From: Saccharopolyspora rhizosphaerae
Lineage (GTDB): Bacteria > Actinomycetota > Actinomycetes > Mycobacteriales > Pseudonocardiaceae
Direction of reading: 5' to 3'
Length of the DNA stretch: 64,000 nt
Assembly (NCBI RefSeq): GCF_003931915.1
Contig: NZ_RSAA01000001.1
Coordinates: 186,001 to 250,000 of the forward strand
Translations under genes and position numbers: made by a program
Shown: positions 56,314 to 64,000 of the stretch, piece after piece
Position numbering within the stretch: the first letter of the stretch is position 1
Layout: each line of letters opens with the position of its first letter
The notes under the pieces: generated by a model
What the model was told of the DNA's origin: nothing
The model's database searches: none
The model's input: only the letters and a program-made list of their open reading frames with translations

Positions 56314-57867
56314 TCACTCCTCTCCAGCCCTGTGGGCCATGTCGAGGGCGGCGAGGTGGCTGAAGACCATGCAGGCGCCGATCGGGTTCCCGCCGCCGGG
56401 GTAGGTGGTTCCCGACACCGCTGCCATCGAGTTGCCCGCGGCGTAGAGGCCGGGGATGACCTCCCCGTGGGTGTCGAGCACGCGGGCGTGGGCGTCGGTG
56501 CGCAGGCCTCCCTTGGTGCCCAGGTCCGAGACGCCGAAGGCTGCGGCGTGGAAGGGGCCTTTCTCGATGGGGACCAGGGGTGAGGCGCCGCCGGTGAACG
56601 CGCGGTCGAAGGGCTCGTCCCCGCGGCCGAAGTCCTCGTCGGTTCCGTTCGTCGCGAAGGTGTTGAAGCGGGCGACGGTTCGCGTGAGCTCGTCAGCGGG
56701 GACGCCGATCGTGGTGGCCAGTTCGTCGAGGGTGTCGGCGGTGTGCCACAGGCCTGCGGCGACGTAGTCGTGGGTGTCGCCGAGCGGGACGCTGGTGGAC
56801 TGCACGGGTGGCCGCTCCCCTGCCCTGTCGTCGTAGATCATCCAGAAGGGCAGGCTCATCCGGCCGTCGGCGAGGCGTGCGAGGACTTCTCGGCCGATGC
56901 GGTCGTAGGCGGCGGATTCGTTGACGAAGCGCCGGCCGTGGTCGTCGACGAAGATGCCGCCGGTGAACCACAGGGAGAAGGTGGAAGTGCCGTCGGGGTG
57001 GGTGATGCCGGGTGACCACCAGGCTTCGGACATGAGGTCGGTGTCGGCTCCGGCGGCGATGCCGGCGAGGGTGGCGAGGCCCTGGTTGCTGGGTGGTCCC
57101 ATGGCGTCGCGGGTGGAGCCGGGCACGCTGTGCTCGGTGCGCATCTGCTCGTTGCGCTCGAAGCCGCCGGCGGCGATGAGCACGCCGCGTCGGGCGTGGA
57201 CGTGGCGGCGGGTGCCGTGGTGGGTGATCACGGCGCCGGTGACGGTGCCGTGGGTGTGCAGGAGCTCGTCGCAGACGGCGTTGCGGCGCAGGTCGGTGTG
57301 GGGTTGTTCGGACAGGGCGAGCAGCAGGCGTGCGAGGAGGGCTTGTCCGCCGAACAGGCCGTCCGGGAGGGGTTCGCCGGCGCGTTCGGTTCCCAGTGGT
57401 GGGCGCAGGGCTTCGCGCAGCGCTCCGAGCTTCTCGGCTTTCACGGGTTTGGCCATGATGTGGCGGCCGGTGGTGCTGGCTGCGGGTGCTGAGCCGAAGT
57501 AGTCGGGCCAGGGGAAGGCCATGAACTTGAAGGCGGGGTCGGCTTCGAGGTAGTCGATCAGGGGTGCGCCGCCTTCGAGGAAGGCGTCTTGGAGTTCGGT
57601 GGGTGTGCGGTCGCCGACGACGGCGCGGAAGTAGGTGCGGGCGTCTTCGAGGGTGTCGGTGTCGCCTGCGCGTTGCAGGGCGGCGTTGCAGGGGAACCAC
57701 ATGCCGCCGCCGGAGTAGGCGGTGGTGCCGCCGAAGTGGTCGGAGGCTTCGGCCACGATGACCGAGAGTCCTTCGCGGGCGGCGGTGTAGGCGCCGGTGA
57801 GTGCGCCGCCGCCGGATCCGATGACGAGCACGTCGCATTCGTCGTCCGGGGTGTTCACCATGCCCAT
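56314..57867 (-). CDS. FAD-dependent 3-ketosteroid-dehydrogenase-like protein
   Basis: The 517-residue flavoprotein has an FAD Rossmann start DVLVIGSGGGALTGAYTAA and the FGGTTAYSGGGMWFPCN segment seen in 3-ketosteroid delta-1-dehydrogenases. The C-terminal GLYAAGNSMAAVSGTTYPGGGNPIG carries a Tyr at the place of the catalytic Tyr. The KstR-type operator just upstream supports steroid-related expression. The exact reaction (delta-1 or another steroid dehydrogenation) is not fixed by sequence. The ATG at 57867 is used; another ATG at 57861 is possible. Confidence 0.82.
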   Translation of the reverse strand: MGMVNTPDDECDVLVIGSGGGALTGAYTAAREGLSVIVAEASDHFGGTTAYSGGGMWFPCNAALQRAGDTDTLEDARTYFRAVVGDRTPTELQDAFLEGGAPLIDYLEADPAFKFMAFPWPDYFGSAPAASTTGRHIMAKPVKAEKLGALREALRPPLGTERAGEPLPDGLFGGQALLARLLLALSEQPHTDLRRNAVCDELLHTHGTVTGAVITHHGTRRHVHARRGVLIAAGGFERNEQMRTEHSVPGSTRDAMGPPSNQGLATLAGIAAGADTDLMSEAWWSPGITHPDGTSTFSLWFTGGIFVDDHGRRFVNESAAYDRIGREVLARLADGRMSLPFWMIYDDRAGERPPVQSTSVPLGDTHDYVAAGLWHTADTLDELATTIGVPADELTRTVARFNTFATNGTDEDFGRGDEPFDRAFTGGASPLVPIEKGPFHAAAFGVSDLGTKGGLRTDAHARVLDTHGEVIPGLYAAGNSMAAVSGTTYPGGGNPIGACMVFSHLAALDMAHRAGEE

Positions 57868-57870
57868 GAG

Positions 57871-57884
57871 TAGAACATGTTCCA
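57871..57884. promoter_or_regulatory. KstR-type operator
   Basis: TAGAACATGTTCCA fits the published KstR consensus TnnAACnnGTTnnA at every fixed position and contains the palindrome GAACATGTTC. It is 3 bases before the start of the flavoprotein gene. KstR represses cholesterol catabolism genes in mycobacteria and rhodococci. Confidence 0.75.
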
Positions 57885-57979
57885 GTTCGTGTGGCGAGGT
57901 GTTCTTCGGGGTGTCCTCGGGGGTGGTGTCGGGTCCTTCCCGGAGTCGCGGGCGTGCGGTGGTTTCTTAGGTTGGGGCC

Positions 57980-58390
57980 ATGACCTCGCAAGATGTGCGG
58001 CTGTCGTGGCCGTTGATCGCGTCGCTCGGTGGGTTGGCCCTGGTGCGTCCGGTGTTGAGCATGACCGGTGCGTTGGACGTGCTGGGCAGGCCGTGGTCGC
58101 CGTTGGCGGCGACGGCGGCGATCTCGCTCGTCTGGCTCGCCGTGGTGGTGTGGCGGCGTGAGCCCCGGCCGGTGTTGACCTTGACCTGCGCGGGTGTGGT
58201 GTACGGGGCGCTGGCGGTGCTGCTCAGCGCGGTGCTGTCCCCCGTGCTGCACGGTGAGCTGATGGGACCCTTGGCCGCGCCGGCCGGTGTCGGTGTCGTG
58301 GTGGTGCTGGTGACCAACGCCGCCTGGGGTGCCGTGGTGGGGTTGGTGGCCTGGGCGGTGCTCTCCCAGCGCGCCCGGGTCGGTCAGTAG
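57980..58390 (+). CDS. DUF3054-like membrane protein
   Basis: The 136-residue protein has four predicted transmembrane helices (about 9-27, 42-58, 65-85, 100-128) and ends RARVGQ. Length and topology match DUF3054 proteins, whose function is unknown. The stop overlaps the end of the convergent NAD(P)-binding gene by seven bases. Confidence 0.75.
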   Translation: MTSQDVRLSWPLIASLGGLALVRPVLSMTGALDVLGRPWSPLAATAAISLVWLAVVVWRREPRPVLTLTCAGVVYGALAVLLSAVLSPVLHGELMGPLAAPAGVGVVVVLVTNAAWGAVVGLVAWAVLSQRARVGQ

Positions 58391-59028
58391 GCCACCGACA
58401 GGTGTGCTCGGTGGTGCACGGGGGTGTCGATCTCGTCGACGATGGCCAGGGCGAAGTCGGGACCGGAGATGTGCGACTCCCCGTGCTCGTCGGTGAGCGC
58501 CACTTCCCCACCGAGCCGGTAGGTGCCGTGGGCGTTGTGGGCGCCCTCGGCCCAGCTGCCGTAGCCGGCCGCGGGGCTGACGAACAGCCAGTCGAGGTCG
58601 CCGGGTGTGCCGACCAGGAGCTGGCGGACCTGCTCCATCTCGCGGGCTTCGTCGGCGAAGGAGGCGGGCAGCTCCGGGTCTTCGACGAAGCGGGGCTGGT
58701 CGACGTCGGGTCGCAGTGAGCTGAACCCGCCGATGACGAGGAAGCGGGCTCCTGCGGTGCGGGCGTGTTCGGCGAGGTGGCCGTAGATGCGCACGAGCTG
58801 CCCGGCCATGTCCCCGCGGGGGGCCAGGGCGGCGATGAGCACGTCGCTGCCGCGGGTGAGTTCGGAAGCGCGGTCCTCGACCGATCCGGTCAGGTACTGC
58901 ACGCCTTCGAGCGGTTCGCGGGGGTGCGAGCGGCTCAGCGAGGTGACCTGGTGCCCTCGGCTGGTGGCGTGGCGGACGATGTTGCTGCCGGTGAACCCGG
59001 TGCCGCCGATGATGGCGATCGTGGACAT
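58384..59028 (-). CDS. NAD(P)-binding SDR-like protein (NmrA/YwnB group)
   Basis: The 214-residue protein has the nucleotide motif IIGGTGFTGSNIVRHA at residues 6-21 and the Rossmann start of NmrA/YwnB-type proteins. There is no YxxxK pair, so a sensor or atypical dehydrogenase is likely. The ATG at 59028 follows GAGGAG. It overlaps the membrane protein gene tail-to-tail. Confidence 0.85.
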   Translation of the reverse strand: MSTIAIIGGTGFTGSNIVRHATSRGHQVTSLSRSHPREPLEGVQYLTGSVEDRASELTRGSDVLIAALAPRGDMAGQLVRIYGHLAEHARTAGARFLVIGGFSSLRPDVDQPRFVEDPELPASFADEAREMEQVRQLLVGTPGDLDWLFVSPAAGYGSWAEGAHNAHGTYRLGGEVALTDEHGESHISGPDFALAIVDEIDTPVHHRAHLSVAY

Positions 59029-59094
59029 GCGCTGCTCCTCGTGGCGGGACGGCTTCGGCCCCGTCCTACCACGAGGAGCCTCGGGGCGCGGTGT

Positions 59095-60195
59095 TCAGCT
59101 CCCGGCGGGGTCTTCGAAGCCGACTTCGGGGTGGTGGGCCGAAGGGCCGCGCAGCAGGGGTTGCGGGATGCCGCGCCGGTGCTCGTCGAGGAAGGCGGCC
59201 ACGTACTCGCGGCTGATCGTGGCGGTGCGGTGCCCGTCGAGGGGTTCGTCGGGCAGTCCGACGCCGAACTGCTCGGAGAGGATCGAGAAGTCGGTGAACG
59301 AGGAGTGGCTGGTGCCCGAGATGGTCAGCCAGCGCCGCCAGTCGGTGAGGTGGGACCAGGTGCGTCCCAGGACTCGTCGGTGCCACCGGGCTGGTGCGGG
59401 GGTGCGCCGACGAGCAGGAAGGGTGTGTCGAGGTCGCGGTCGAGCGCGGGGAAGGAGGTGCCGTCGAGGTTGATCCCGGCGTGCGTGCGCGGGTCGGCGA
59501 GCAGGGTGTGCGCGGCGCTGGCGCCGCCGATCGAGTGGCCGACCACGGCGATGCGCTCGGGCTGCAGCGGTGTGGTGCGGGGGCAGTTCGTCGAGCAGGA
59601 ACCTGATGTCGGCGACGCGGCCGCGCACCACCTTCTGCCCGTCGAAGGGGTCGCAGGCCAGGCACGGGGTGAGGTGGCCGTCGGGGAACTCGGTGGCGAA
59701 GGACTCGTGGTTGTGGCTGAGCAGGGCCACGGCGTAGCCGCGGCTGGCGAGGTCTTCGCCGAGACCGGTCAGTGCGGCGCGGGGGTGGGAGAAGCCGGGC
59801 GAGAGCACCACGAGCGGCAGCCGGGGCGCCAGGAGTGGCGCGCCGGTGTGGGCGTGGGTGCCGACGGTGCTGAGGATGTCGTCGGGGACCTCGGGCACGC
59901 CTTCCAGGTGGGCGAGGACTTCGCGTGATTCGGCCGGGGTGAGGTACTGGGCGGGTTCTCCGGTGGGCTGTGCTGTGGGGTACCAGAGGGTGATCATGAG
60001 TTCGCGTGGTTGCTCGGGTGCCCACGGGTCTGGTCGGTCGTGGTCGACCAGGTGCTGCTGCCGGTGTCCGATGGGCAGCGGACCGGTGGGTTGGGGCAGT
60101 TCGAGGGTCGGTGTCGTGGGCGCGGCGGTCGCGGTGGTGGCGAACATCGCCAAGCCGGTTCCGAGTGCCAGTGCGGTGAGCCAGGTTCGTCGCAT
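59095..60195 (-). pseudogene. Secreted alpha/beta hydrolase with two compensating frameshifts
   Basis: A signal peptide (RTWLTALALGTGLAMFATTATA) and an alpha/beta hydrolase are visible, but not in one frame. After LLDELP (near 59585) coding similarity moves to another frame, where the nucleophile motif VVGHSIGGASAAH lies, and returns at about 59365 (TWSHLTDWRRWL). The first break is at a run of five G (59579-59583); the second is a missing base near 59364-59370. Read straight through, the protein loses its active-site Ser. Either the gene is dead or the assembly has two indel errors. A platelet-activating factor acetylhydrolase-like lipase is the nearest relative. Confidence 0.75.
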
Positions 60196-60326
60196 GCGGT
60201 GAGTCTGGCGGGGTGCGCGGGTGGCGGTTTCGAGGCGAACCCTGGTGCGGCCCGGTAGGTTCGCCAGCCCGCTGCCCTGTCGTTGCCCGCAGCGGGGATC
60301 AGGGTGGGGCCGAGGAGGGGTGTGCG

Positions 60327-61295
60327 GTGTCGCTGGAGCGGGCGGCTCGGGCTCGGGTGTCGGGGGCGCGGCCGGGTGAGGTGCCGGTGGTGGATGCGGA
60401 GTCGGCGCTGTACGTGGCGGTGTGGGCGTGGAGCAGCGGTGATCTGCTCACCGCGCACCGCGCTGCGGTGCGGGCGCACCGGTCGGGTGGGGGTGAGTTC
60501 GCGCGGTTGCTGGTGGCGTTGACCGACCGCGAGGACGCTCGGGATGTCTACGACTCCCCTGCGGCCTTCCGAGCGTTCATCCGCGGTGGCGGGAACGTCG
60601 GCTTGTACGAGGCGGTTTCACAGGCCTTGCGGGAGGTCTACCGGCGGGATCGGCCTGCCTCGGTGCTCGACCTCGGGGTGGGTGATGGGCTGGCGCTGGT
60701 GCCGGCGTTGGCCGAGCACCGGCCGCGGGTGGGTGTGGTGGAGCCCAGTGCGGCGCTGCTGTCCGAGGCGGAAGCGGGACTGGCCGAGCTCGGGGTCGAC
60801 CACCGGGCCTGGCAGGTCTCGGCGCAGGAGTTCGTGCGCACCCACCGGCAGCAGTGAGAGGTGGTGCAGTCCAGGTTCGCGCTGCAGTCGTTGACCGACG
60901 ACGACAAGCGCGAGGTCCTGGGCTGGGTCTGCGGGCACGCGCGGCGTTTCGTGCTGGTGGAGTTCGACGTGCCGCCGGTGGCCGATGTGTGGGACCCGTA
61001 TTGGTTCCACGACTGCGCGGCGCGTCTCGAGCGGGGGTTGCGGGAGTACGGGCAGGAGCGCGACCTGGTGGGGCTGGGCTTCATCCTGCCGGTGGTGCTG
61101 GGCCGGTTCTCCACCACCCCGCCGGTCAACCACGAGCTGGCGATCTCGCGGTGGCGGCAGTTGTGCGTGCAGGCGGGTTTTCGTGAGGTGCGCGCTGTTC
61201 GGGTGGTCGATCACTGGTGGCGCCCGGCCTACCTGGTGCGGGCGTGGGGTCAGGGGTGTGGAACGGGTTCGGGGCGTGGTGCGTCGGAGCGGTGA
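60327..61295 (+). pseudogene. SAM methyltransferase interrupted by an in-frame TGA
   Basis: The first half (residues 1-176) has motif I VLDLGVGDGLAL; the second, after TGA at 60855-60857, continues in the same frame with EVVQSRFALQSLTDDDKREVL and WFHDCAARL. A single TGG-to-TGA change would join them into a protein of about 322 residues. GTG at 60327 has GAGGAGGGG upstream. Restart at GTG 60861 is possible, so two coupled halves cannot be ruled out. Confidence 0.75.
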
Positions 61296-61320
61296 GTGCA
61301 CCGGTTCGAGAGGAGTGGTC

Positions 61321-61776
61321 GTGGTGGACGACGCTTGGCCCGAGATGGTGGAGGGCTGGGAGTTGGCCCGCTCGCACGGGCGGGAGACCTACCGCAAGCG
61401 GTTGGCCAACAACGTCACGGTGTTCGCGATCTGGGAGTCGGCTGCGGGCCTGGGCCGGGTCAAGGCGCGGGTGGGCTCTGCCGGTTTGGGGCGGGAGTTG
61501 ACCTGCAGCCGCACCGATTTCCGGGACCGGGAGTCGTTCTGGACCGCGGCGTGGTGCGTGGTGGAGATGGCGGCGAACCTGCCGTTGTTCGACGGCGAGA
61601 GCGCAAGCCCCGCGGGCTCGGTGGTGCACGAGCGGGTCGCCGGCTCGGTGGAGGTGGCCGAGGACGGCCTGACCTTCACGTTGGTCAGCGGCCGGACGGT
61701 GACGGTGGTGCTCTCCGGTGAGCAGGTCGTCGGGTTGGCGCGGGAGTTGCAGCTGGCCTCCCGGGTGCGGGCCTGA
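61321..61776 (+). CDS. Uncharacterised small protein
   Basis: This 151-residue protein begins VVVDDAWPEMVEGWELARSH and shows alternating beta-rich segments with a few Cys. No known motif is seen. GTG at 61321 has AGAGGAG upstream; GTG at 61324 is an alternative. It follows the damaged methyltransferase gene by 25 bases and could belong to the same transcript. The stop lies six bases before the convergent TetR gene. Confidence 0.65.
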   Translation: MVDDAWPEMVEGWELARSHGRETYRKRLANNVTVFAIWESAAGLGRVKARVGSAGLGRELTCSRTDFRDRESFWTAAWCVVEMAANLPLFDGESASPAGSVVHERVAGSVEVAEDGLTFTLVSGRTVTVVLSGEQVVGLARELQLASRVRA

Positions 61777-61782
61777 GCGGCC

Positions 61783-62415
61783 TCACCGGGTGGTCAGGGG
61801 CAGCGCGTCGAGGTCGAGCGGGCCGAAGACGACGGTGAACAGCCGTGCGGCGCGCTCGGTCATGGCTTGCGGGGTTTCGCCGGGGTGCTCGGTCCACCAG
61901 GTGACCAGGGCGTCGAAGACGTTGACCCACGCTGCGGTCAGCGCTGAGGCGTCCAGCGGGTCGTGGTTGTCGGCCTTGCGGAGCATGTCGGCCACGCCTT
62001 GGGCGCCGACGGTGTGCATGCGCTGCTGGTAGTGGACGTGCGTGTCGGCGATCTCCGGGGTGGCGGGCCGGGTGGGGTCGTGCAGCAGCCGCCACATCCA
62101 GGTCTGGCCGTGCAGGGTGGTGAAGATGCGGTCGAGGCTGAGGACAGCTTGTTCGGGGCCGACGTAGCCGAGCTGGTCGGTGCGTTCGATGACGCCGGCG
62201 ACGGTCTCGCCGGCGTGGGTCAGGCACGCCGAGTACAGGCCTTCTTTGGAGCCGAAGTAGTTGTAGATGAGGGGTTTGGAGATGCCTGCGTCGGCGGCGA
62301 TGCCGGCCAGTGAGGTGCCGGCGTAGCCGTGTTCGGCGAAGGCGCGTCCGGCGATGTCGAGGATCTGGCGTTCGCGGTGTGCGCGGGCGACGCCCTTGGT
62401 TCCTGCTTTGGCCAC
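61783..62415 (-). CDS. TetR-family regulator
   Basis: This 210-residue protein has an N-terminal TetR helix-turn-helix (about 15-60: AFAEHGYAGTSLAGIAADAGISKPLIYNYFGSKEGLY) and a helical ligand domain. The start is GTG. It is divergent from the sterol desaturase gene, with a long dyad between them, and is probably its repressor. Confidence 0.9.
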   Translation of the reverse strand: MAKAGTKGVARAHRERQILDIAGRAFAEHGYAGTSLAGIAADAGISKPLIYNYFGSKEGLYSACLTHAGETVAGVIERTDQLGYVGPEQAVLSLDRIFTTLHGQTWMWRLLHDPTRPATPEIADTHVHYQQRMHTVGAQGVADMLRKADNHDPLDASALTAAWVNVFDALVTWWTEHPGETPQAMTERAARLFTVVFGPLDLDALPLTTR

Positions 62416-62436
62416 TGCTGGAGTCTACCGCTTCGA

Positions 62437-62467
62437 TTGACCCGCTGGTAACTTACCCGACGGTCAA
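62437..62467. promoter_or_regulatory. TetR operator between the regulator and desaturase genes
   Basis: A 31-base dyad is made of TTGACC-CGCT-GGTAA (62437-62451) and its mirror TTACC-CGAC-GGTCAA (62453-62467) around a single C. The inner GGTAA C TTACC is perfect. Such double half-sites are typical of TetR operators. It lies 22 bases from each start. Confidence 0.8.
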
Positions 62468-62488
62468 TTCGGCGGCGGGAGGACTCCC

Positions 62489-63346
62489 ATGACGGAACTG
62501 CTGGACCCGATGAAGAACCCCGTGACCTACGCGGTGCCGTTCTTCGTGCTGAGCATCGCGGTGGAGCTGGCCGCGCTGAAGTGGCTCGACCACGACGACA
62601 ACACCACCGGCTACGCCTTCAAGGACGCCCGCACGAGCCTGACCATGGGACTGGGCTCGCTGTTGTTCCTGACCGTGTTCAAGGTGGGCACGTTCTTCAT
62701 CTACAACGCCATCTACACCCACCTGGCCCCCTGGCAGCTGCCGACCGGCACCTGGTGGTTCTGGGTCGTGCTCATGCTGGGCCTGGACCTGGCCTACTAC
62801 CTCAACCACCGGTTCGTGCACCGGGTCAACATCGGCTGGGCCGCCCACCAGGCGCACCACTCCAGCGAGTACATGAACTTCGGCACCGCCTTGCGGCAGA
62901 AGTGGAACCCCTGGTTCGAGTTCTTCTTCTGGCTGCCGCTGCCTTTCCTGGGCTTCGCGCCCTGGGCGCTCTACGTCGCCTTCTCCTTCAACCTGATCTA
63001 CCAGTTCTTCGTGCACACCGAGACCATCGACAAGCTCCCGCGGCCTGTCGAGTTCGTGTTCAACACCCCCTCGCACCACCGCGTGCACCACGGCTCCGAC
63101 CCCGAATACCTCGACAAGAACTACGCCGGGATCCTCATCATCTGGGACCGCGTGTTCGGCACCTTCCAGCCCGAACTGCACCGCCCCACCTACGGGCTCA
63201 CCCACCCCGTGGAGACCTACAACGTGATCACGCTGCAGTACGGCGAGTTCGGCCGCATCCTGCGCAACGTCCGCGAGGCCACCCGCTGGCGCGACAAGCT
63301 CGGCTACCTCTTCGGCCCGCCCGGCTGGGCCCCCACCGCGGACTGA
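62489..63346 (+). CDS. Sterol desaturase/fatty acid hydroxylase family membrane protein
   Basis: This 285-residue protein has several transmembrane segments and the histidine boxes HRFVH (about 110), HQAHH (about 123) and HRVHH (about 195), which hold a di-iron centre in this family. It may hydroxylate or desaturate a lipid; the substrate is unknown. The ATG at 62489 has GGAGGA at 5 bases. The TetR gene is divergent. Confidence 0.9.
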   Translation: MTELLDPMKNPVTYAVPFFVLSIAVELAALKWLDHDDNTTGYAFKDARTSLTMGLGSLLFLTVFKVGTFFIYNAIYTHLAPWQLPTGTWWFWVVLMLGLDLAYYLNHRFVHRVNIGWAAHQAHHSSEYMNFGTALRQKWNPWFEFFFWLPLPFLGFAPWALYVAFSFNLIYQFFVHTETIDKLPRPVEFVFNTPSHHRVHHGSDPEYLDKNYAGILIIWDRVFGTFQPELHRPTYGLTHPVETYNVITLQYGEFGRILRNVREATRWRDKLGYLFGPPGWAPTAD

Positions 63347-63411
63347 AGCCCTCCCCTGCCCGTCCCGGCTGTCACATCCGAACCCGCGTGTGCGTCGAGC
63401 AGGTGAAGGCG

Positions 63412-63774
63412 ATGAGAGTAGCCATGATGTTCGCAGCACACGTGGTCGTGGTGGTGACCGCGGCGCTCAACGCGCTCAGCGCAGGGATGGACCTGGCCGG
63501 CTCGCGCTTCGTGCTGGCCAACGCCGAGGCCAACGGCGTGCCGCTGCGGTGGGTGCCGGTGCTGGGTGGCCTCAAAGGCGCTGCGGCGCTGGGACTGCTG
63601 GCCGGACTGGCGGGCCTGACCTGGTTGTGGGTGGCGGCCGCGGCGGGGCTGCTGGTCTTCTTCGCCGGTGCGGTGGTGGTGCACGCGCGGGCGGGCACCT
63701 GGAGCACCGCGCCGGCACCGGCGTGCTTCCTCGCCCTGGCCGCCACCTCGTTGTGGCTCGCCCTGGCCGGATGA
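63412..63774 (+). CDS. DoxX-like small membrane protein
   Basis: The 120-residue protein has four hydrophobic segments (about 2-20, 48-65, 68-88, 98-118) and the segment VPVLGGLKGAAALGLLAG typical of DoxX-like proteins. The role is unknown; members of the broader family link to redox stress. ATG at 63412 is used; a GTG at 63403 would add three residues. It ends 3 bases before the convergent gene. Confidence 0.75.
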   Translation: MRVAMMFAAHVVVVVTAALNALSAGMDLAGSRFVLANAEANGVPLRWVPVLGGLKGAAALGLLAGLAGLTWLWVAAAAGLLVFFAGAVVVHARAGTWSTAPAPACFLALAATSLWLALAG

Positions 63775-63777
63775 GGC

Positions 63778-64000
63778 CTACAGCGGTTGGCCGGTTTCCA
63801 GCAGCGTTTTGAGGCTGGAGAGCAGCTCCGGCCAGCCCTGGCTGATCATCGAGCGCACCGTGGAGCCGGGGGTGAAACCGGTGTGGGTCACGGTGAGCAC
63901 GACCGTACCGGCATCGGTGGGTTCGAGGTCGAAGGTGACGGTGGTGCGGGGTTCGGCAGCCAGCCGGGCCCGCAGGTCCTCCTCGATGCCGACGCCCTCG
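63778..64000 (-). CDS. SRPBCC (AHSA1-type) domain protein, C-terminal part
   Basis: The minus-strand frame is open to the right edge and ends with TAG at 63778-63780. The visible 73 residues include TVTFDLEPTDAGTVVLTVTH and GWPELLSSLKTLLETG, typical of the C-terminal half of AHSA1/START-like (SRPBCC) proteins that bind hydrophobic ligands. The start is outside the window. Confidence 0.85.
   Translation of the reverse strand, partial: EGVGIEEDLRARLAAEPRTTVTFDLEPTDAGTVVLTVTHTGFTPGSTVRSMISQGWPELLSSLKTLLETGQPL

Noticed and set aside
60855-60857. TGA read as selenocysteine
   Set aside because: No stem-loop typical of a SECIS is visible, the family has no selenoproteins known to me, and the position fits a lost Trp codon.

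Overview
The window is a chromosomal stretch of a high-GC actinobacterium. GTG and TTG starts are frequent, and the left arm keeps the gene order that Mycobacterium tuberculosis shows from ripA to the SPFH gene (ripA, moxR1, DUF58, VWA, fabG1, inhA, hemZ, hypothetical, NfeD-like, SPFH). The catabolic clusters, LCP protein, NfeD/SPFH pair and KstR-type operator fit a Pseudonocardiaceae-like genome (Saccharopolyspora or a relative). That family placement is inference. No rRNA, tRNA, CRISPR array, intact insertion sequence or phage module was found.

Layout. 0-14.1 kb is a conserved core: a sirtuin end, an NlpC/P60 peptidoglycan hydrolase, MobA, a MoxR-DUF58-VWA operon, a methyltransferase, MgtC, thioredoxin, then FabG1, InhA and ferrochelatase, a hypothetical protein, a DUF3097-like protein and an NfeD/SPFH pair. 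14.6-27.1 kb is an accessory catabolic region. It holds a GntR/MFS/aldehyde dehydrogenase unit and a second GntR regulon: D-2-hydroxyacid dehydrogenase and amidase facing a DUF3830 protein, two maleate-isomerase-like racemases and the regulator, then succinate-semialdehyde-type dehydrogenase facing a class III aminotransferase. Three near-identical operators (GATTGTCRACAATC type) tie the second set together.

27-38.9 kb is mixed housekeeping: an LCP cell-wall ligase, GH25 lysozyme, an ABC-class ATPase, a phosphoribosyltransferase, an unusual Clp-like double AAA+ ATPase, a STAS protein, a DUF1697 protein and an ABC-F ATPase behind an attenuator-like leader. 39-45.5 kb is an uptake and CoA-activation cluster: a TctCBA transporter with a class III CoA-transferase and an enoyl-CoA hydratase, divergent from a GntR regulator and a gamma-carbonic-anhydrase-like protein. 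45.6-53.1 kb has a PrmC-like methyltransferase, a 37-residue protein, a Cys-rich zinc-ribbon protein, GH38 alpha-mannosidase, a PGRP-type amidase, a DUF6221-like protein and an MDR oxidoreductase.

53.1-54.6 kb has no recognisable gene. It is followed by a secreted nuclease-like protein and two paralogous 59-residue Cys-rich proteins. 56.3-64 kb contains a 3-ketosteroid-dehydrogenase-like flavoprotein behind a KstR-type operator, a membrane protein, an NAD(P)-binding protein, two damaged genes (a hydrolase with two compensating frameshifts and a methyltransferase with a nonsense codon), a TetR/sterol-desaturase pair with a dyad operator, a DoxX-like protein and the end of an SRPBCC protein.

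The strongest candidate for an undescribed system is the GntR regulon at 18.6-27.1 kb, whose substrate cannot be named from sequence. Next are the ABC-F leader and the paired 59-residue proteins.
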